Part shown: positions 1 to 9,525 of the stretch, piece after piece | Layout: each line of letters opens with the position of its first letter | Position numbering within the stretch: position 1 is the first letter of the stretch | Assembly: GCA_024213275.1 (NCBI GenBank) | Contig: JANAVG010000020.1 | Location: 1-64,000 of the forward strand | Origin: Rossellomorea sp. BNER | GTDB lineage: Bacteria; Bacillota; Bacilli; Bacillales; Bacillaceae_B | DNA length: 64,000 nt | Direction: 5' to 3' | Notes under the pieces: generated by a model | What the model was told of the DNA's origin: nothing | What the model saw: only the letters and a program-made list of their open reading frames with translations | The model's database searches: none | Translations under genes and position numbers: made by a program

Positions 1-190
1 AGTGTCCAGCTCCAGCGCCTAGCTCCTCGAGACATAAGTCAAGCCACCAAGGAAGGGGAAAGGCACCCTTCCTTGGTAACTCGACTTATGCTTGTCGGAG
101 GCCCACAGGATGTGGGTCAGAAAGGCGTTGCCACAGGACGTGGCGAACTTAGCCTTTCATCCTTTTTTCAAGGCGCTTCCGCTTTTCTTT
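1..190. repeat. Family B dispersed repeat, near-complete copy
   Basis: Non-coding, strongly palindromic. It starts with a GTCCAGCTCCAGCGCCTAG-type motif, contains a perfect hairpin CCAAGGAAGGG (47-57) with CCCTTCCTTGG (66-76), a second nested inverted repeat AGGATG...AAAGGC / GCCTTTCATCCT (107-163), and ends in AAGGCGCTTCCGCTTTTCTT. The segment GAACTTAGCCTTTCATCC followed by CAAGGCGCT recurs almost exactly at 61757-61801. I recall similar elements in many Bacillus genomes (not checked). The left end may lie outside the window. Confidence 0.75.
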
Positions 191-308
191 TTACCAGTTG
201 TTTTCCCCGACAGATTGAGCGTCATATATTATAATAGACCTAATCAATTATTTAGTAGACTAAATAGATATAATAGATGATAAGAGTTTGGGAGAGAGGA
301 GTGAAAGG

Positions 309-3300
309 ATGTCTTTAAGATTTATTGAGGGTCGTTCTGGTACAGGTAAAACGAATACTATTTTAAGTGAGATCAAAGAAAAATTACATAGGAATCCCAA
401 TGGGGACCCTATTATTTATCTTGTTCCTGATCAAATGACATTCTTATCAGAATATAATATTGCGAATACCCCTGAATTAGGCGGAATGATTCGTGCTCAA
501 GTATATAGTTTTACTCGACTCGCTTGGAGAGTGTTACAAGAAACAGGTGGAATGAGTCGTTACCATCTTTCAAATGTCGGGTTAAACATGATGATCCGTA
601 AGATTATGGACGAAAAAAAAGATGAATTGAAGTTGTTTACAAGAGCGGCAGACAAGGCGGGATTTATTGAGCATGTTGAAAGCATGTTAACGGAGTTTAA
701 ACGTTATTGTGTTCATCCAGAGGAATTGCACTTTCGGATTGAACAAATGAATGAAAGTGAACATTCAAAAGTTCTAGGTGACAAGCTTCACGACCTTAAC
801 CTTCTCTATCAATCTTTTGAGGAGAAATTAGAAGATAAATACATTGATTCAGAGGACTATTTTCAGTTATTAGCAGATTCCATTCAACATTCATCCTTGC
901 TAGAAAATGCGGAAATCTATATAGATGGGTTTCATAGTTTTACACCACAGGAATTTGTAATTATTGAACAGCTTATGAAGTATTGTAAACGTGTTTCCAT
1001 TGCACTTACAATCGGTTTTAGTACTGATCCGACCTTGTTCAGAATGACAGCAGAAACTTATGAAACAATCAGGGGGATTGCAGATAGAGAGTCGATTGAA
1101 TTTGAAGAACCACTTAGATTAGTCCAAAATAAGCGGTCAAGGAACGGATCGATAAACTATCTAGAAGGACATTTCGAGGATAGACCTATTGTTCCTTATA
1201 CAGAGCCCTCTTTATTAAGAATATGGGAAGCTTCCAATCGAAGAGCCGAGATCGAAGGAGTGGCAAGAGAGATTCGCAAGCTTGCCAGAAAGCAGAACTA
1301 CCGTTATAAAGATATATCCGTTCTGGTTCGAAATGGACAAGATTACCAAGAATTAATTGAAACGATTTTTACAGATTATGAAATTCCATATTTTATCGAT
1401 CAAAAACGAACTATGTTGAATCATCCGCTTATTGAATTGATTCGCTCTACCCTTGAAATTATGAATACAAATTGGCGGTATGAGCCAGTTTTTCGGGCGG
1501 TCAAGACAGATTTACTGTTTCCAGTCGACCGTAACCCTCATAGTTTGAGAGAAAAAATGGATCGACTTGAAAACTATGTATTAGCATATGGAATTCAAGG
1601 AGATAAATGGACCAAAAAGGAGCGTTGGGTATACCGGCGGTTTCGTGGTTTAGAGGGAGCAGAGGTACCACAAACATCAAGGGAAAAAGAAGTAGAACAA
1701 GAGATTAATGAATTAAGAATATTTATATCAGCGCCGATTCTCCGTTTTGCCCGTAGGCTCCAAAAAGGAAAAACGGGTCGTGATTATTGTGAAATCGTTT
1801 ATCTCTATCTTGAAGAATTAGACATCCCCGCAAAGCTTGAGCGGTTAAGTATGGAAGCTGAAGCGCGTGGTAATCTTATTGCTGCGAGAGAGCATGATCA
1901 AGCATGGCAAGCAGTCATGGATTTGTTAGATCAATTTGTTGAAATCCTTGGGGAAGATGAAATATCGATAAAGAAGTTTGCAAGTATCCTTGAGACTGGA
2001 ATGGAATCGATGAAGTTCTCTCTCGTTCCCCCTGCAGTTGATCAAATTCTGATTGCCAATTTAGAACAGTCAAGGTTAGCAGATATAAAAACAGCATTTG
2101 TCGTTGGAATGAATGATGGTGTACTACCAGCAAAAATTTCTGATGATGGTGTTCTATCTGATGAGGATAGAGAGCTCCTTCTAGTGAAAGGGATGAAAAT
2201 CGCACCAAATAGTAAAACAAAGCTACAGGATGAGGAGTTCGTTGCTTATAAAGCACTAACAACCCCTGAAGAAGGCTTATACATTTCCTACCCGATAGCA
2301 AATGAAGAAGGAAAAGCTCTATTACCTTCACCCTATATTAAACGAATTTCTGAAATGTTTCCTGATAGTCCAATCGAGCTATTGGTAAATGATCCTTCTG
2401 AATTAACAATAGAAAAGCAACTAGATTATATATGCCACCCTAATGTGACGATTTCCTATTTAACCTCACAGTTACAATTAAAAAGAAGAGGATATCCAAT
2501 TTATGATGTTTGGTGGGATGTCTATAATCAGTATATAAGGGATCCAGGGTGGAAAGAAAAAGCGACACATATACTCTCTAGTCTTTTCTATCAAAATAAA
2601 GCGCAAAAGCTAAAAGAGGAAACGAGTCAAGACTTATATGGTGACCAAATACTTGCGAGTGTATCCCGAATGGAACTTTTCCATGGCTGTCCGTTTTCCC
2701 ATTTTGCGCGTCATGGGTTAAAGCTAAGAGAGAGGGAGATGTTTCGGCTTGAAGCACCTGACATTGGGGAGATGTTCCATGCGGCTCTGAAATGGATTTC
2801 AGATGAAGTACAGAAGCACGGATTGACATGGGCACAGCTTTCAAAGAAGCAGTGTATACAGCTAGCTGAGCAGGCTGTCATGATGTTAGCACCGAAATTA
2901 CAAAATCAAATTCTACTAAGCTCTAATCGACATCATTACATTAAAAAGAAGCTTGAGAGAATCATTGGACGGGCATCACTGATTTTAAGCGCCCATGCTA
3001 AAGCAAGTGGGTTTTCTCCAGTAGGATTAGAACTTGGCTTTGGTCAACAAGCAGAGCTGCCTCCGTTCACATTTACTCTTCGTAACGGAACGAAAATGGA
3101 GCTCCAAGGTAGAATCGATCGAGTGGACAAAGCGGAAGATGATAACGGTGTATATTTACGAATTGTTGATTATAAGTCTAGTGCTAGAGATGTGGATGTA
3201 ACAGAAGTCTATTATGGGCTTGCACTACAAATGCTCACCTATTTAGATATCGTATTAACAAACTCAAAAAAACTCATCGGATCGGATGCACTTCCAGCGG

Positions 3301-3809
3301 GTGTCTTATATTTTCATGTGCATAATCCGATTGTTAACAGTAAAAAAATTCTTACACTTGACGAGATTGAGAATGAAATTTTCAAAAGCTTCAAGATGAA
3401 AGGGTTAATCCTCGGAGAATCTGAAGTTGTAAGACTAATGGATAATACTCTTGAGTCTGGGACGTCTGATATTATTTCCGCAGGGCTTAAAAAAGACGGA
3501 TCATTAAGTGCAAGATCAAAAGCAGCAGATCAGAAGGATTTTCAATTAATGCGAAAACATGTTCGAAAACTTTTCGAACAATCCGGAAATGATATTATCT
3601 CAGGAAAAACGGAAATTTCACCATATAAGCATAAGGATAGAACACCTTGCCAATTTTGCTCCTATCGACCTGTTTGTCAGTTTGATTCTTCCTTAGAAGA
3701 AAATGAATTTAGAGTAATCACATCACAAAAACAGGACGAGCTATTAGAAAGAATGAGAAAGGAGGCGGATATGTATGACGGATTCAATGATTCCTGTAAA
3801 GCCAGATGA
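309..3809 (+). CDS. addB: AddB, ATP-dependent helicase/deoxyribonuclease subunit B
   Basis: AddB is the second subunit of the AddAB helicase-nuclease, which resects double-strand breaks for RecA loading and is the Gram-positive counterpart of RecBCD. The N-terminus has a Walker A motif GRSGTGKT (residues 8-15). The C-terminal RecB-type nuclease is visible as GRIDRVD and VDYKSS. Four cysteines that ligate the family's iron-sulfur cluster sit at about residues 794, 1114, 1117 and 1123 (C-x2-C-x5-C at the end). The ATG at 309 is chosen over an upstream TTG at 288 because a GAGAGGAG-type ribosome site precedes it and it gives 1166 aa, the B. subtilis length. The 3' end overlaps addA by 35 nt, so the two are probably translationally coupled. 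Confidence 0.97.
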   Translation: MSLRFIEGRSGTGKTNTILSEIKEKLHRNPNGDPIIYLVPDQMTFLSEYNIANTPELGGMIRAQVYSFTRLAWRVLQETGGMSRYHLSNVGLNMMIRKIMDEKKDELKLFTRAADKAGFIEHVESMLTEFKRYCVHPEELHFRIEQMNESEHSKVLGDKLHDLNLLYQSFEEKLEDKYIDSEDYFQLLADSIQHSSLLENAEIYIDGFHSFTPQEFVIIEQLMKYCKRVSIALTIGFSTDPTLFRMTAETYETIRGIADRESIEFEEPLRLVQNKRSRNGSINYLEGHFEDRPIVPYTEPSLLRIWEASNRRAEIEGVAREIRKLARKQNYRYKDISVLVRNGQDYQELIETIFTDYEIPYFIDQKRTMLNHPLIELIRSTLEIMNTNWRYEPVFRAVKTDLLFPVDRNPHSLREKMDRLENYVLAYGIQGDKWTKKERWVYRRFRGLEGAEVPQTSREKEVEQEINELRIFISAPILRFARRLQKGKTGRDYCEIVYLYLEELDIPAKLERLSMEAEARGNLIAAREHDQAWQAVMDLLDQFVEILGEDEISIKKFASILETGMESMKFSLVPPAVDQILIANLEQSRLADIKTAFVVGMNDGVLPAKISDDGVLSDEDRELLLVKGMKIAPNSKTKLQDEEFVAYKALTTPEEGLYISYPIANEEGKALLPSPYIKRISEMFPDSPIELLVNDPSELTIEKQLDYICHPNVTISYLTSQLQLKRRGYPIYDVWWDVYNQYIRDPGWKEKATHILSSLFYQNKAQKLKEETSQDLYGDQILASVSRMELFHGCPFSHFARHGLKLREREMFRLEAPDIGEMFHAALKWISDEVQKHGLTWAQLSKKQCIQLAEQAVMMLAPKLQNQILLSSNRHHYIKKKLERIIGRASLILSAHAKASGFSPVGLELGFGQQAELPPFTFTLRNGTKMELQGRIDRVDKAEDDNGVYLRIVDYKSSARDVDVTEVYYGLALQMLTYLDIVLTNSKKLIGSDALPAGVLYFHVHNPIVNSKKILTLDEIENEIFKSFKMKGLILGESEVVRLMDNTLESGTSDIISAGLKKDGSLSARSKAADQKDFQLMRKHVRKLFEQSGNDIISGKTEISPYKHKDRTPCQFCSYRPVCQFDSSLEENEFRVITSQKQDELLERMRKEADMYDGFNDSCKAR

Positions 3810-6800
3810 TGTTACATGGACCGATGATCAGTGGAAAGCCATATGGGCAAAGGGTCAGGATATTTTAGTAGCAGCAGCTGCTGGATCTGGGAAAACAGCA
3901 GTATTAGTAGAACGTATCATTCAAAAAATCATAACAGATCATGACCCAATAGACGTTGATGAACTTCTAGTTGCTACTTTTACTAATGCTTCCGCTGCGG
4001 AAATGCGGCATCGAATTGGAACGGCTTTGGAAAAAGCGATCGATCAGAATCCACATTCTGTCCATCTACGAAAGCAGTTAAGTTTGTTAAATAAGGCGTC
4101 GATTTCAACTCTCCATTCTTTTTGTTTAGAGGTCATTCGCAAATATTACTATCTAATTGATATCGATCCTAACTTTAGAATTCTAGATCAAACAGAAGGC
4201 GAGCTTTTGCGTGACGAAGTCTTAGACGAATTATTTGAAGATGAGTATGGTAGAGAAGGTAACGAACAATTCTATCGTGCAGTTGATACCTTTACGAATG
4301 ATCGCAGTGATGTTGCGCTTCAAGATATGATTCGTAAACTTTATGACTTTTCGAGATCTAACCCGATTCCATTTAAATGGCTTGAAGATCTAGTAGAGAT
4401 GTATGATGTCGATGTAAAACATTCCATTGATGATCTCCCGTTTATCACCGCTTTAAAGTTTGATATTAAGCTACAGCTACAAGGAGCATATGGATTATTT
4501 CAAAGAGCGTATGAAATAACCAAAATCCCAGGTGGACCTGCACCTCGAGCAGAGAATTTTCTCGATGACATGGAAATGTTAACGACCTTATTAAAGGCAC
4601 AAGACCAATCATGGGAAGAATTATATGAACGATTTTCTAACCTTACATTTACGAGATTGAAGAGTTGTAAAGGGGACGAGTATCTTCCTGAGCTTATAGA
4701 GGAAGCGAAAAAATTACGTGAAAAAGGAAAGAAAATGATCGAAAAGCTTAAAGAGGACTTTTTCTCACGTAAGCCAGATTCCTATCTTCGAGACATGTCT
4801 CAAATGAAAAGTACGATAAGTACTTTAGTGGAATTAGTAAAAGAGTTTAGCCTAAGGTTTGAGACAGTAAAAAATGAACGTGGCGTTGTGGACTTTGCCG
4901 ACTTAGAGCACTACTGTTTAGCGATTTTGACGGATCCGGATTCAAGCGGTGAAAGAAAACCTTCAAAAGCAGCCGAACAGTACCTGCGACAATTTAAAGA
5001 GGTATTAGTAGATGAGTATCAAGATACGAACATGGTCCAAGAGTCAATCCTAAAATTGGTGACAAAAGATGATGAAGCCAGTGGAAGTATGTTTATGGTA
5101 GGTGATGTGAAACAGTCCATTTACCGGTTTCGATTGGCTGAACCGAATTTATTTCTAGGAAAGTACAACCGATTTTCACCAGAGGAATTCGCTGGAACCG
5201 GTTTAAAAATTGATCTGTCTCAAAATTTTCGGAGCCGTAATGAGGTTTTGGAAGGGACTAATTTCTTGTTTAAACAAATTATGGGTGTTGAAGTGGGAGA
5301 AATTGAGTATGACAATCAAGCAGAGCTAAAGCTTGGGGCCTTGTACCCAAAAGAGGACTCCTATCCTATCGAAATGACGCTCATTAATCAAACGGAAGAA
5401 GAGATGGAAGCGACCGATCAAGAAGACACAGATGATGAATTTAGTAAAGCGGACCTTGAAAAATCAGTGATTGAGGCACGCTATATGGCAACAAAAGTGA
5501 AGGAATTAATTGAAGAAAGGAAACAGATATTTGACCCAAAAACGAAGACGAATCGTTCCATTCAATACCGGGATATTGTCATTCTCTTAAGATCTATGCC
5601 ATGGGCACCAGAAATCATGGAAGAATTTAAAAATCAAGGGATTCCTATTTATGCAAATCTCTCTAGTGGCTATTTTGAGGCAACTGAGGTGGCGATAATG
5701 CTTTCTCTCCTTAAGGTGATTGATAACCCGTATCAAGATATTCCACTTGTGTCGGTGTTAAGGTCACCTATTGTAGGGTTGAATGAAGAAGCACTTGCTC
5801 AAATTAAAGTTCATTCAAAAGCACCAACATTTTATGAAGCTTGTAAACGGTTTTCTAAGCAAAAACAAGAAATTTCTGCTGAATTGAAAGAAGTTCATGA
5901 AAGGATGCGTGAGTTTCTATTAAATCTTCAAAGCTGGAGGACTTTAGCTCGCCAAGGAGCCCTTGCAGAATTGATTTGGCAGCTTTATCGAGATACTCGC
6001 TTCTATGACTTTGTTGGCGGAATGCCTGGGGGAAAACAGAGACAAGCCAATTTAAGAGCCTTGTATGATCGAGCTAGGCAATATGAAGAAACATCATTTC
6101 GAGGATTATTCCGTTTTCTCCGGTTTGTTGACCGGATGAGAGAACGTGGAGAAGATTTAGGAACGGCTCGTGCCTTAAGTGAACAGGAAGATGTTGTCCG
6201 AATGATGACGATTCATTCAAGTAAAGGGCTGGAGTTTCCAGTAGTGTTTATTGCGGGACTCTCAAGACAATTTAATTTGATGGATTTGAATCAATCTTAT
6301 TTGTTGGATAAAGAGTATGGATTGGCAACGAAATACATGGATCCAGAGAGAAGAATCAGCTATCCATCCCTTCCACAGCTTGCTTTTAAAAGGAAGAAAA
6401 GAATGGAGACGATTGCTGAAGAAATGCGGGTATTCTATGTAGCTTTGACACGTGCAAAGGAAAAGCTATATCTCATTGGTACTGTAAAAGATATAGACAA
6501 GTCATTAAAAGAGTGGCAATCATCTCTTTTAAACGAAGACTGGCTACTAGGAGATTATGAACGGGCAGGGGCGATTTCATATGTCGATTGGATAGGTCCT
6601 GCGCTAATTAGGCACGGTGATTGTACCCATTTACAAGAGGAGAAAAGTTTAGTTGCTGATATCCCAGAAGAAATCATTTCACACCCATCTTGTTGGAAGG
6701 TCAATGTACATCAAAAATCTGAATTTGTTTCTGACGGACCAATCAGCGCTGAAATAGATGATTCTTGGAAAAAAGCGATACATGAGGGGAAACCCGTTGA

Positions 6801-7545
6801 TGAAGGTTCTAAAGAGTACGACGAAGTTCAAGAGAGGTTAAGCTGGAAATATCCTTACCTGGATTCAACTAAACTGCGTTCAAAGCAATCCGTATCAGAA
6901 TTAAAAAGAATGTTTGAAGTTCGGGACGAAGCGAGTAGTACTGAAATAGTAAGGAAATTTCAAAAGCCTGTATTTAATCGCCCTCGATTCTTACAGGCAA
7001 GCAATACTTTATCACCTGCTGAAATAGGAACGAGTATGCATGCTGTTATGCAGCATATTTCATTGGAATCGAAACCGTCTCTCGAGGGAGTGAAAGAGCT
7101 TCTCGTCGAATTACAAAGAAAAGAAATCCTTTCACAAGAGCAAATAGAAGTAATTGATATCGGGAAAATTCTCGCCTTTTTTGAAACAGACCTCGGCAAT
7201 CGATTGCTGCAAGCAAAACAAATTCAACGTGAAGTTCCTTTTAGTATGAGCCTTCCTGTCTGTGAGGTTGATCCATCAACTCATTTAACAGATGAAAGCT
7301 TATTAGTCCAAGGTGTCATTGACTTAGTGTTTATTGATGATCAAGGCATGGTCCTTCTTGATTATAAAACGGATGGAATTTACGATCGCTATAAAGGAGG
7401 ATTTGAAGAAGCGTATCCGATTTTAAAAGAACGATATGCTGCTCAAGTCGATTTATATACTAGAGCACTACAACAAATTTTAAAAGTAAACGTTAACGAG
7501 AGGTATTTGTTTTTCTTCGATGGTTCTCATATTATTGAATGCTAA
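3775..7545 (+). CDS. addA: AddA, ATP-dependent helicase/nuclease subunit A
   Basis: This is the motor and nuclease subunit of AddAB, a UvrD/RecB superfamily 1 helicase. Walker A AAAAGSGKT lies near residues 33-41. Further motifs are VDEYQDTN (motif II), VGDVKQSIYRFR (motif III), SSKGLEFPVVFIAG (motif V) and RVFYVALTRAKEKL (motif VI). The C-terminal nuclease shows GVIDLVF and LLDYKTD. At 1256 aa it is close to the 1232 aa of B. subtilis AddA. GGAGG at 3761-3765 sets the ATG at 3775, inside the end of addB. In B. subtilis addA is followed by sbcD and sbcC; here a family A repeat and the gerP operon follow instead. Confidence 0.97.
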   Translation: MTDSMIPVKPDDVTWTDDQWKAIWAKGQDILVAAAAGSGKTAVLVERIIQKIITDHDPIDVDELLVATFTNASAAEMRHRIGTALEKAIDQNPHSVHLRKQLSLLNKASISTLHSFCLEVIRKYYYLIDIDPNFRILDQTEGELLRDEVLDELFEDEYGREGNEQFYRAVDTFTNDRSDVALQDMIRKLYDFSRSNPIPFKWLEDLVEMYDVDVKHSIDDLPFITALKFDIKLQLQGAYGLFQRAYEITKIPGGPAPRAENFLDDMEMLTTLLKAQDQSWEELYERFSNLTFTRLKSCKGDEYLPELIEEAKKLREKGKKMIEKLKEDFFSRKPDSYLRDMSQMKSTISTLVELVKEFSLRFETVKNERGVVDFADLEHYCLAILTDPDSSGERKPSKAAEQYLRQFKEVLVDEYQDTNMVQESILKLVTKDDEASGSMFMVGDVKQSIYRFRLAEPNLFLGKYNRFSPEEFAGTGLKIDLSQNFRSRNEVLEGTNFLFKQIMGVEVGEIEYDNQAELKLGALYPKEDSYPIEMTLINQTEEEMEATDQEDTDDEFSKADLEKSVIEARYMATKVKELIEERKQIFDPKTKTNRSIQYRDIVILLRSMPWAPEIMEEFKNQGIPIYANLSSGYFEATEVAIMLSLLKVIDNPYQDIPLVSVLRSPIVGLNEEALAQIKVHSKAPTFYEACKRFSKQKQEISAELKEVHERMREFLLNLQSWRTLARQGALAELIWQLYRDTRFYDFVGGMPGGKQRQANLRALYDRARQYEETSFRGLFRFLRFVDRMRERGEDLGTARALSEQEDVVRMMTIHSSKGLEFPVVFIAGLSRQFNLMDLNQSYLLDKEYGLATKYMDPERRISYPSLPQLAFKRKKRMETIAEEMRVFYVALTRAKEKLYLIGTVKDIDKSLKEWQSSLLNEDWLLGDYERAGAISYVDWIGPALIRHGDCTHLQEEKSLVADIPEEIISHPSCWKVNVHQKSEFVSDGPISAEIDDSWKKAIHEGKPVDEGSKEYDEVQERLSWKYPYLDSTKLRSKQSVSELKRMFEVRDEASSTEIVRKFQKPVFNRPRFLQASNTLSPAEIGTSMHAVMQHISLESKPSLEGVKELLVELQRKEILSQEQIEVIDIGKILAFFETDLGNRLLQAKQIQREVPFSMSLPVCEVDPSTHLTDESLLVQGVIDLVFIDDQGMVLLDYKTDGIYDRYKGGFEEAYPILKERYAAQVDLYTRALQQILKVNVNERYLFFFDGSHIIEC

Positions 7546-7550
7546 GGAAT

Positions 7551-7770
7551 GGCTGTTTTCTAAATATTGTTGTTTTTAAGAACATAATTTTTGTAACAAG
7601 GTTGGTCTTCGCTGCAGGTGCGAGACTCCTGCGGGAGTAGCGGGACAGGTGAGACCCCACAGGAGCAAGGCGACGAGGAGGCTTACCGCCCGCCCCGCGG
7701 AAAGCGAGCAACCTTTCGCTGCAACCAACCACCCCCTTTTCAAAAAACAACAATGTTTACGAAAACATCC
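7551..7770. repeat. Family A MITE-like repeat (complete copy, about 220 bp)
   Basis: The element begins six bases after the addA stop with GGCTGTTTTC (7551-7560) and ends with AACAATGTTTACGAAAACATCC, an imperfect inverted copy of its left end. The core (about 7600-7735) is GC-rich and palindromic, carrying GACTCCTGCGGGAGT, GGGACAGGTGAGACCCC and CCCGCGGAAAGCGAGC blocks. Related copies in the opposite orientation occur at 15671, 28791 and 63396. No coding capacity. GC content is far above the neighbouring genes. Confidence 0.8.
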
Positions 7771-7775
7771 TAAGT

Positions 7776-7890
7776 AAAAAGGCTGTCCCTACAAAGATGT
7801 TAAGAACCATTACTTTTTTTATAGAAGAAACCTTCCCACTTCTTCCGTAAGTAATATGGGTCTGAACCCTTAAGGGACAGTCTCTTTTCT
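7776..7890. repeat. Family C long-hairpin repeat, convergent gene ends
   Basis: Outer arms AGGCTGTCCCT (about 7780) and AGGGACAGTCT (about 7872) pair almost perfectly and are followed by a T-rich tail. The interior contains TATAGAAGAAACC, which recurs in other family C copies, for example at 32599 and, inverted, at 29645. It lies between the convergent addA and gerP units and can act as a terminator for addA. Confidence 0.65.
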
Positions 7891-8008
7891 ATGATTTTAT
7901 GGGGGTTATTAAATTAAAGTCAAGAGAGATGGGAAAACCATGTGTAACTCACCAAACTAGATAAATCCTACAAACTTATAGACTGATTTACAAAATACAG
8001 GAAATACA

Positions 8009-8036
8009 TAAGGGCTGACCCTTAGGCCAACCCTTT
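8009..8036 (-). terminator. Probable gerP operon terminator
   Basis: On the minus strand a GGGTTGGCC / GGGTCAGCCC type stem with a TAA loop sits directly after the gerPF stop and is followed by a T-rich stretch. The stem has some mismatches or wobble pairs. Confidence 0.55.
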
Positions 8037-8254
8037 TAATTATTTCCAACTATAGGTTGATCAACAACATTACAATCAAAAGTTGTGTTGGCACTAAAAA
8101 CGTTATACGTAATCTGGAACGGACCCGTGTTAAAACCACCTGATCCTCCTGTTGTTTTTTGACTGGATTTAGGAGAGATAAAGGCAGTATCACCAAATTG
8201 TACTGTTCCGCCTCCAACATTTAAAATTTGTACAGGACCTACAATCGCTGGCAT
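8036..8254 (-). CDS. gerPF: GerPF, spore germination protein
   Basis: Last gene of the gerP operon, 72 aa. GerP proteins are made in the mother cell late in sporulation and let germinants pass through the spore coat to the inner-membrane receptors. The start MPAIVGPVQILNVGGG and the FGDTAFISPKS stretch are typical of the GerPA/GerPF family, and it is clearly related to gerPA at the other end of the operon. An AAAGGATG ribosome site precedes the ATG. It is the most downstream of six co-oriented genes. Confidence 0.95.
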   Translation of the reverse strand: MPAIVGPVQILNVGGGTVQFGDTAFISPKSSQKTTGGSGGFNTGPFQITYNVFSANTTFDCNVVDQPIVGNN

Positions 8255-8324
8255 GGGTTAACATCCTTTATCAATAGGTTAATCTCTCATATACAATACA
8301 CTATGTTTAGACACTCTTTCCTGT

Positions 8325-8699
8325 TCAAGAATTTTCACCATTCAATAGATGACGGATATTTTTAACCCTTGCCTCTGAATAAGCATCACAGGTTTGACCA
8401 ATTTGCACGACGGAGGCAGAGGAAACCCCTGTAATATCTATACAATTAACAACAATATTGGGGCGTTCATTGATCTTTTGTACGGCTACATCAAAGACCA
8501 ATGGCGGAAGTGGGATAGGCTCGCTAAAAATTGGATCATTGAAATTTCCTTCACTTCCGTAAAATAATTCTTGTTCTCTCTGAACCGCATATACCTTCGA
8601 ACTGGATCTGATATTATTGGAATCGCCAATCTCTAAAACAGATGAAAAACTTAGTGTATCCAAAATAATTCTATTTACAACAGAATAACGACCGAACAT
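8325..8699 (-). CDS. gerPE: GerPE, spore germination protein
   Basis: Fifth gene of the gerP operon, 124 aa. It has the family features of GerPE: an N-terminal hydrophobic SFSSVLEIGDS segment and a second, related SSASVVQIGQT segment near the C-terminus. The S-S-x-x-x-x-I-G-D/Q motif is also in GerPB and GerPD, suggesting a shared structural repeat. Its start lies six bases past the gerPD stop, with the ribosome site AAAGGGG inside the end of gerPD. Role: coat permeability to germinants. Confidence 0.94.
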   Translation of the reverse strand: MFGRYSVVNRIILDTLSFSSVLEIGDSNNIRSSSKVYAVQREQELFYGSEGNFNDPIFSEPIPLPPLVFDVAVQKINERPNIVVNCIDITGVSSASVVQIGQTCDAYSEARVKNIRHLLNGENS

Positions 8700-8705
8700 A
8701 TTTCC

Positions 8706-8885
8706 CTACCCCTTTGGTGTTAACGGAACAAGTGGACCAATAATCAGAGACTCGGCAGGGGTATCAAACGTTGCTGCATTTTGAATAATATTTGCATCCC
8801 CTACAAGAACTAATGACGCACTAGCCACACCGTCTATTTTGATATTACCTACACATAAATCACGATTGATCACTTGAAGGTTCAT
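8706..8885 (-). CDS. gerPD: GerPD, spore germination protein (59 aa)
   Basis: A short gene found by translating the gap between gerPC and gerPE. The minus-strand frame from ATG at 8885 to TAG at 8706 reads MNLQVINRDLCVGNIKIDGV, then ASASLVLVGD, and ends with DTPAESLIIGPLVPLTP. That matches GerPD of Bacillus in length and pattern, including the Asp-Thr-Pro-x-Glu-Ser-Leu-Ile-Ile-Gly-Pro tail. It overlaps the 3' end of gerPC by 26 nt, so it is probably translationally coupled. Function with the rest of GerP: germinant access through the coat. Confidence 0.93.
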   Translation of the reverse strand: MNLQVINRDLCVGNIKIDGVASASLVLVGDANIIQNAATFDTPAESLIIGPLVPLTPKG

Positions 8886-9486
8886 TGAAATTCGTTCCTT
8901 TCATGTTTTCTGGCATTTGAGACATAAAGGTGAAAATCGCTTTGTGAATATCGCTCTTTACTTTCTCAAAAATTTTCTCCTCCCACGAACTTCCGTCTTC
9001 TCTATTTTCAACCTTTGGAATGGTTTGAAGATAAAAGTCAATTCGGCTAGGAATTTGATTTGTGATATCTTTTTTTATCAATTCATAATAAGAGGGATCA
9101 AGATTTGTATTTAAATGATTCTCATTATCTTGAATAATTGTACTTAATTCTTTGTCGATATAGTTTTCAACATGCTGAAGTAAGCCGTTTCGTGTTTCTT
9201 TCTTTATTTCAACAGGAGCCTTCATACTTCCCGTGTTAACAGCAAAATCTTCAATATCTCCAAGATCATTTGGGTTCAGTCCGATATTTAAGGTTCCTTC
9301 CAATGTTTCTACTTTGAGCTGATCGAATTTATATTCAATCTTTTCGACATTGATAGCCGGTTTATTTTCAAGGTTTTTCAATTCTTTTTGTAGACTAGCA
9401 ATCGTTTGTTCTAAGTTTGTAATTCGTTGATTTAATGAAGCGATATATTGATACATCTGCTGATTAGAAGAGTAATAATTGTTCAT
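8860..9486 (-). CDS. gerPC: GerPC, spore germination protein
   Basis: Third gene of gerP, 208 aa, the largest GerP protein. The N-terminal third (residues about 5-45) is a predicted coiled coil (MYQYIASLNQRITNLEQTIA then more Leu/Glu/Lys heptads), followed by LEGTLNIGLNPND, a conserved GerPC stretch, and an acidic helical C-terminal half. It may be a scaffold in the inner coat (inference). It follows gerPB after a 39-nt gap and overlaps gerPD. Confidence 0.95.
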   Translation of the reverse strand: MNNYYSSNQQMYQYIASLNQRITNLEQTIASLQKELKNLENKPAINVEKIEYKFDQLKVETLEGTLNIGLNPNDLGDIEDFAVNTGSMKAPVEIKKETRNGLLQHVENYIDKELSTIIQDNENHLNTNLDPSYYELIKKDITNQIPSRIDFYLQTIPKVENREDGSSWEEKIFEKVKSDIHKAIFTFMSQMPENMKGTNFNEPSSDQS

Positions 9487-9525
9487 TCTTCCACCTCTCT
9501 TAAATTGTCCTGAGGGGATTCTATC

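Noticed and set aside
92-280. 62-aa open frame upstream of addB
   Set aside because: It lies over the family B repeat and has no ribosome binding site; the composition follows the palindromes.
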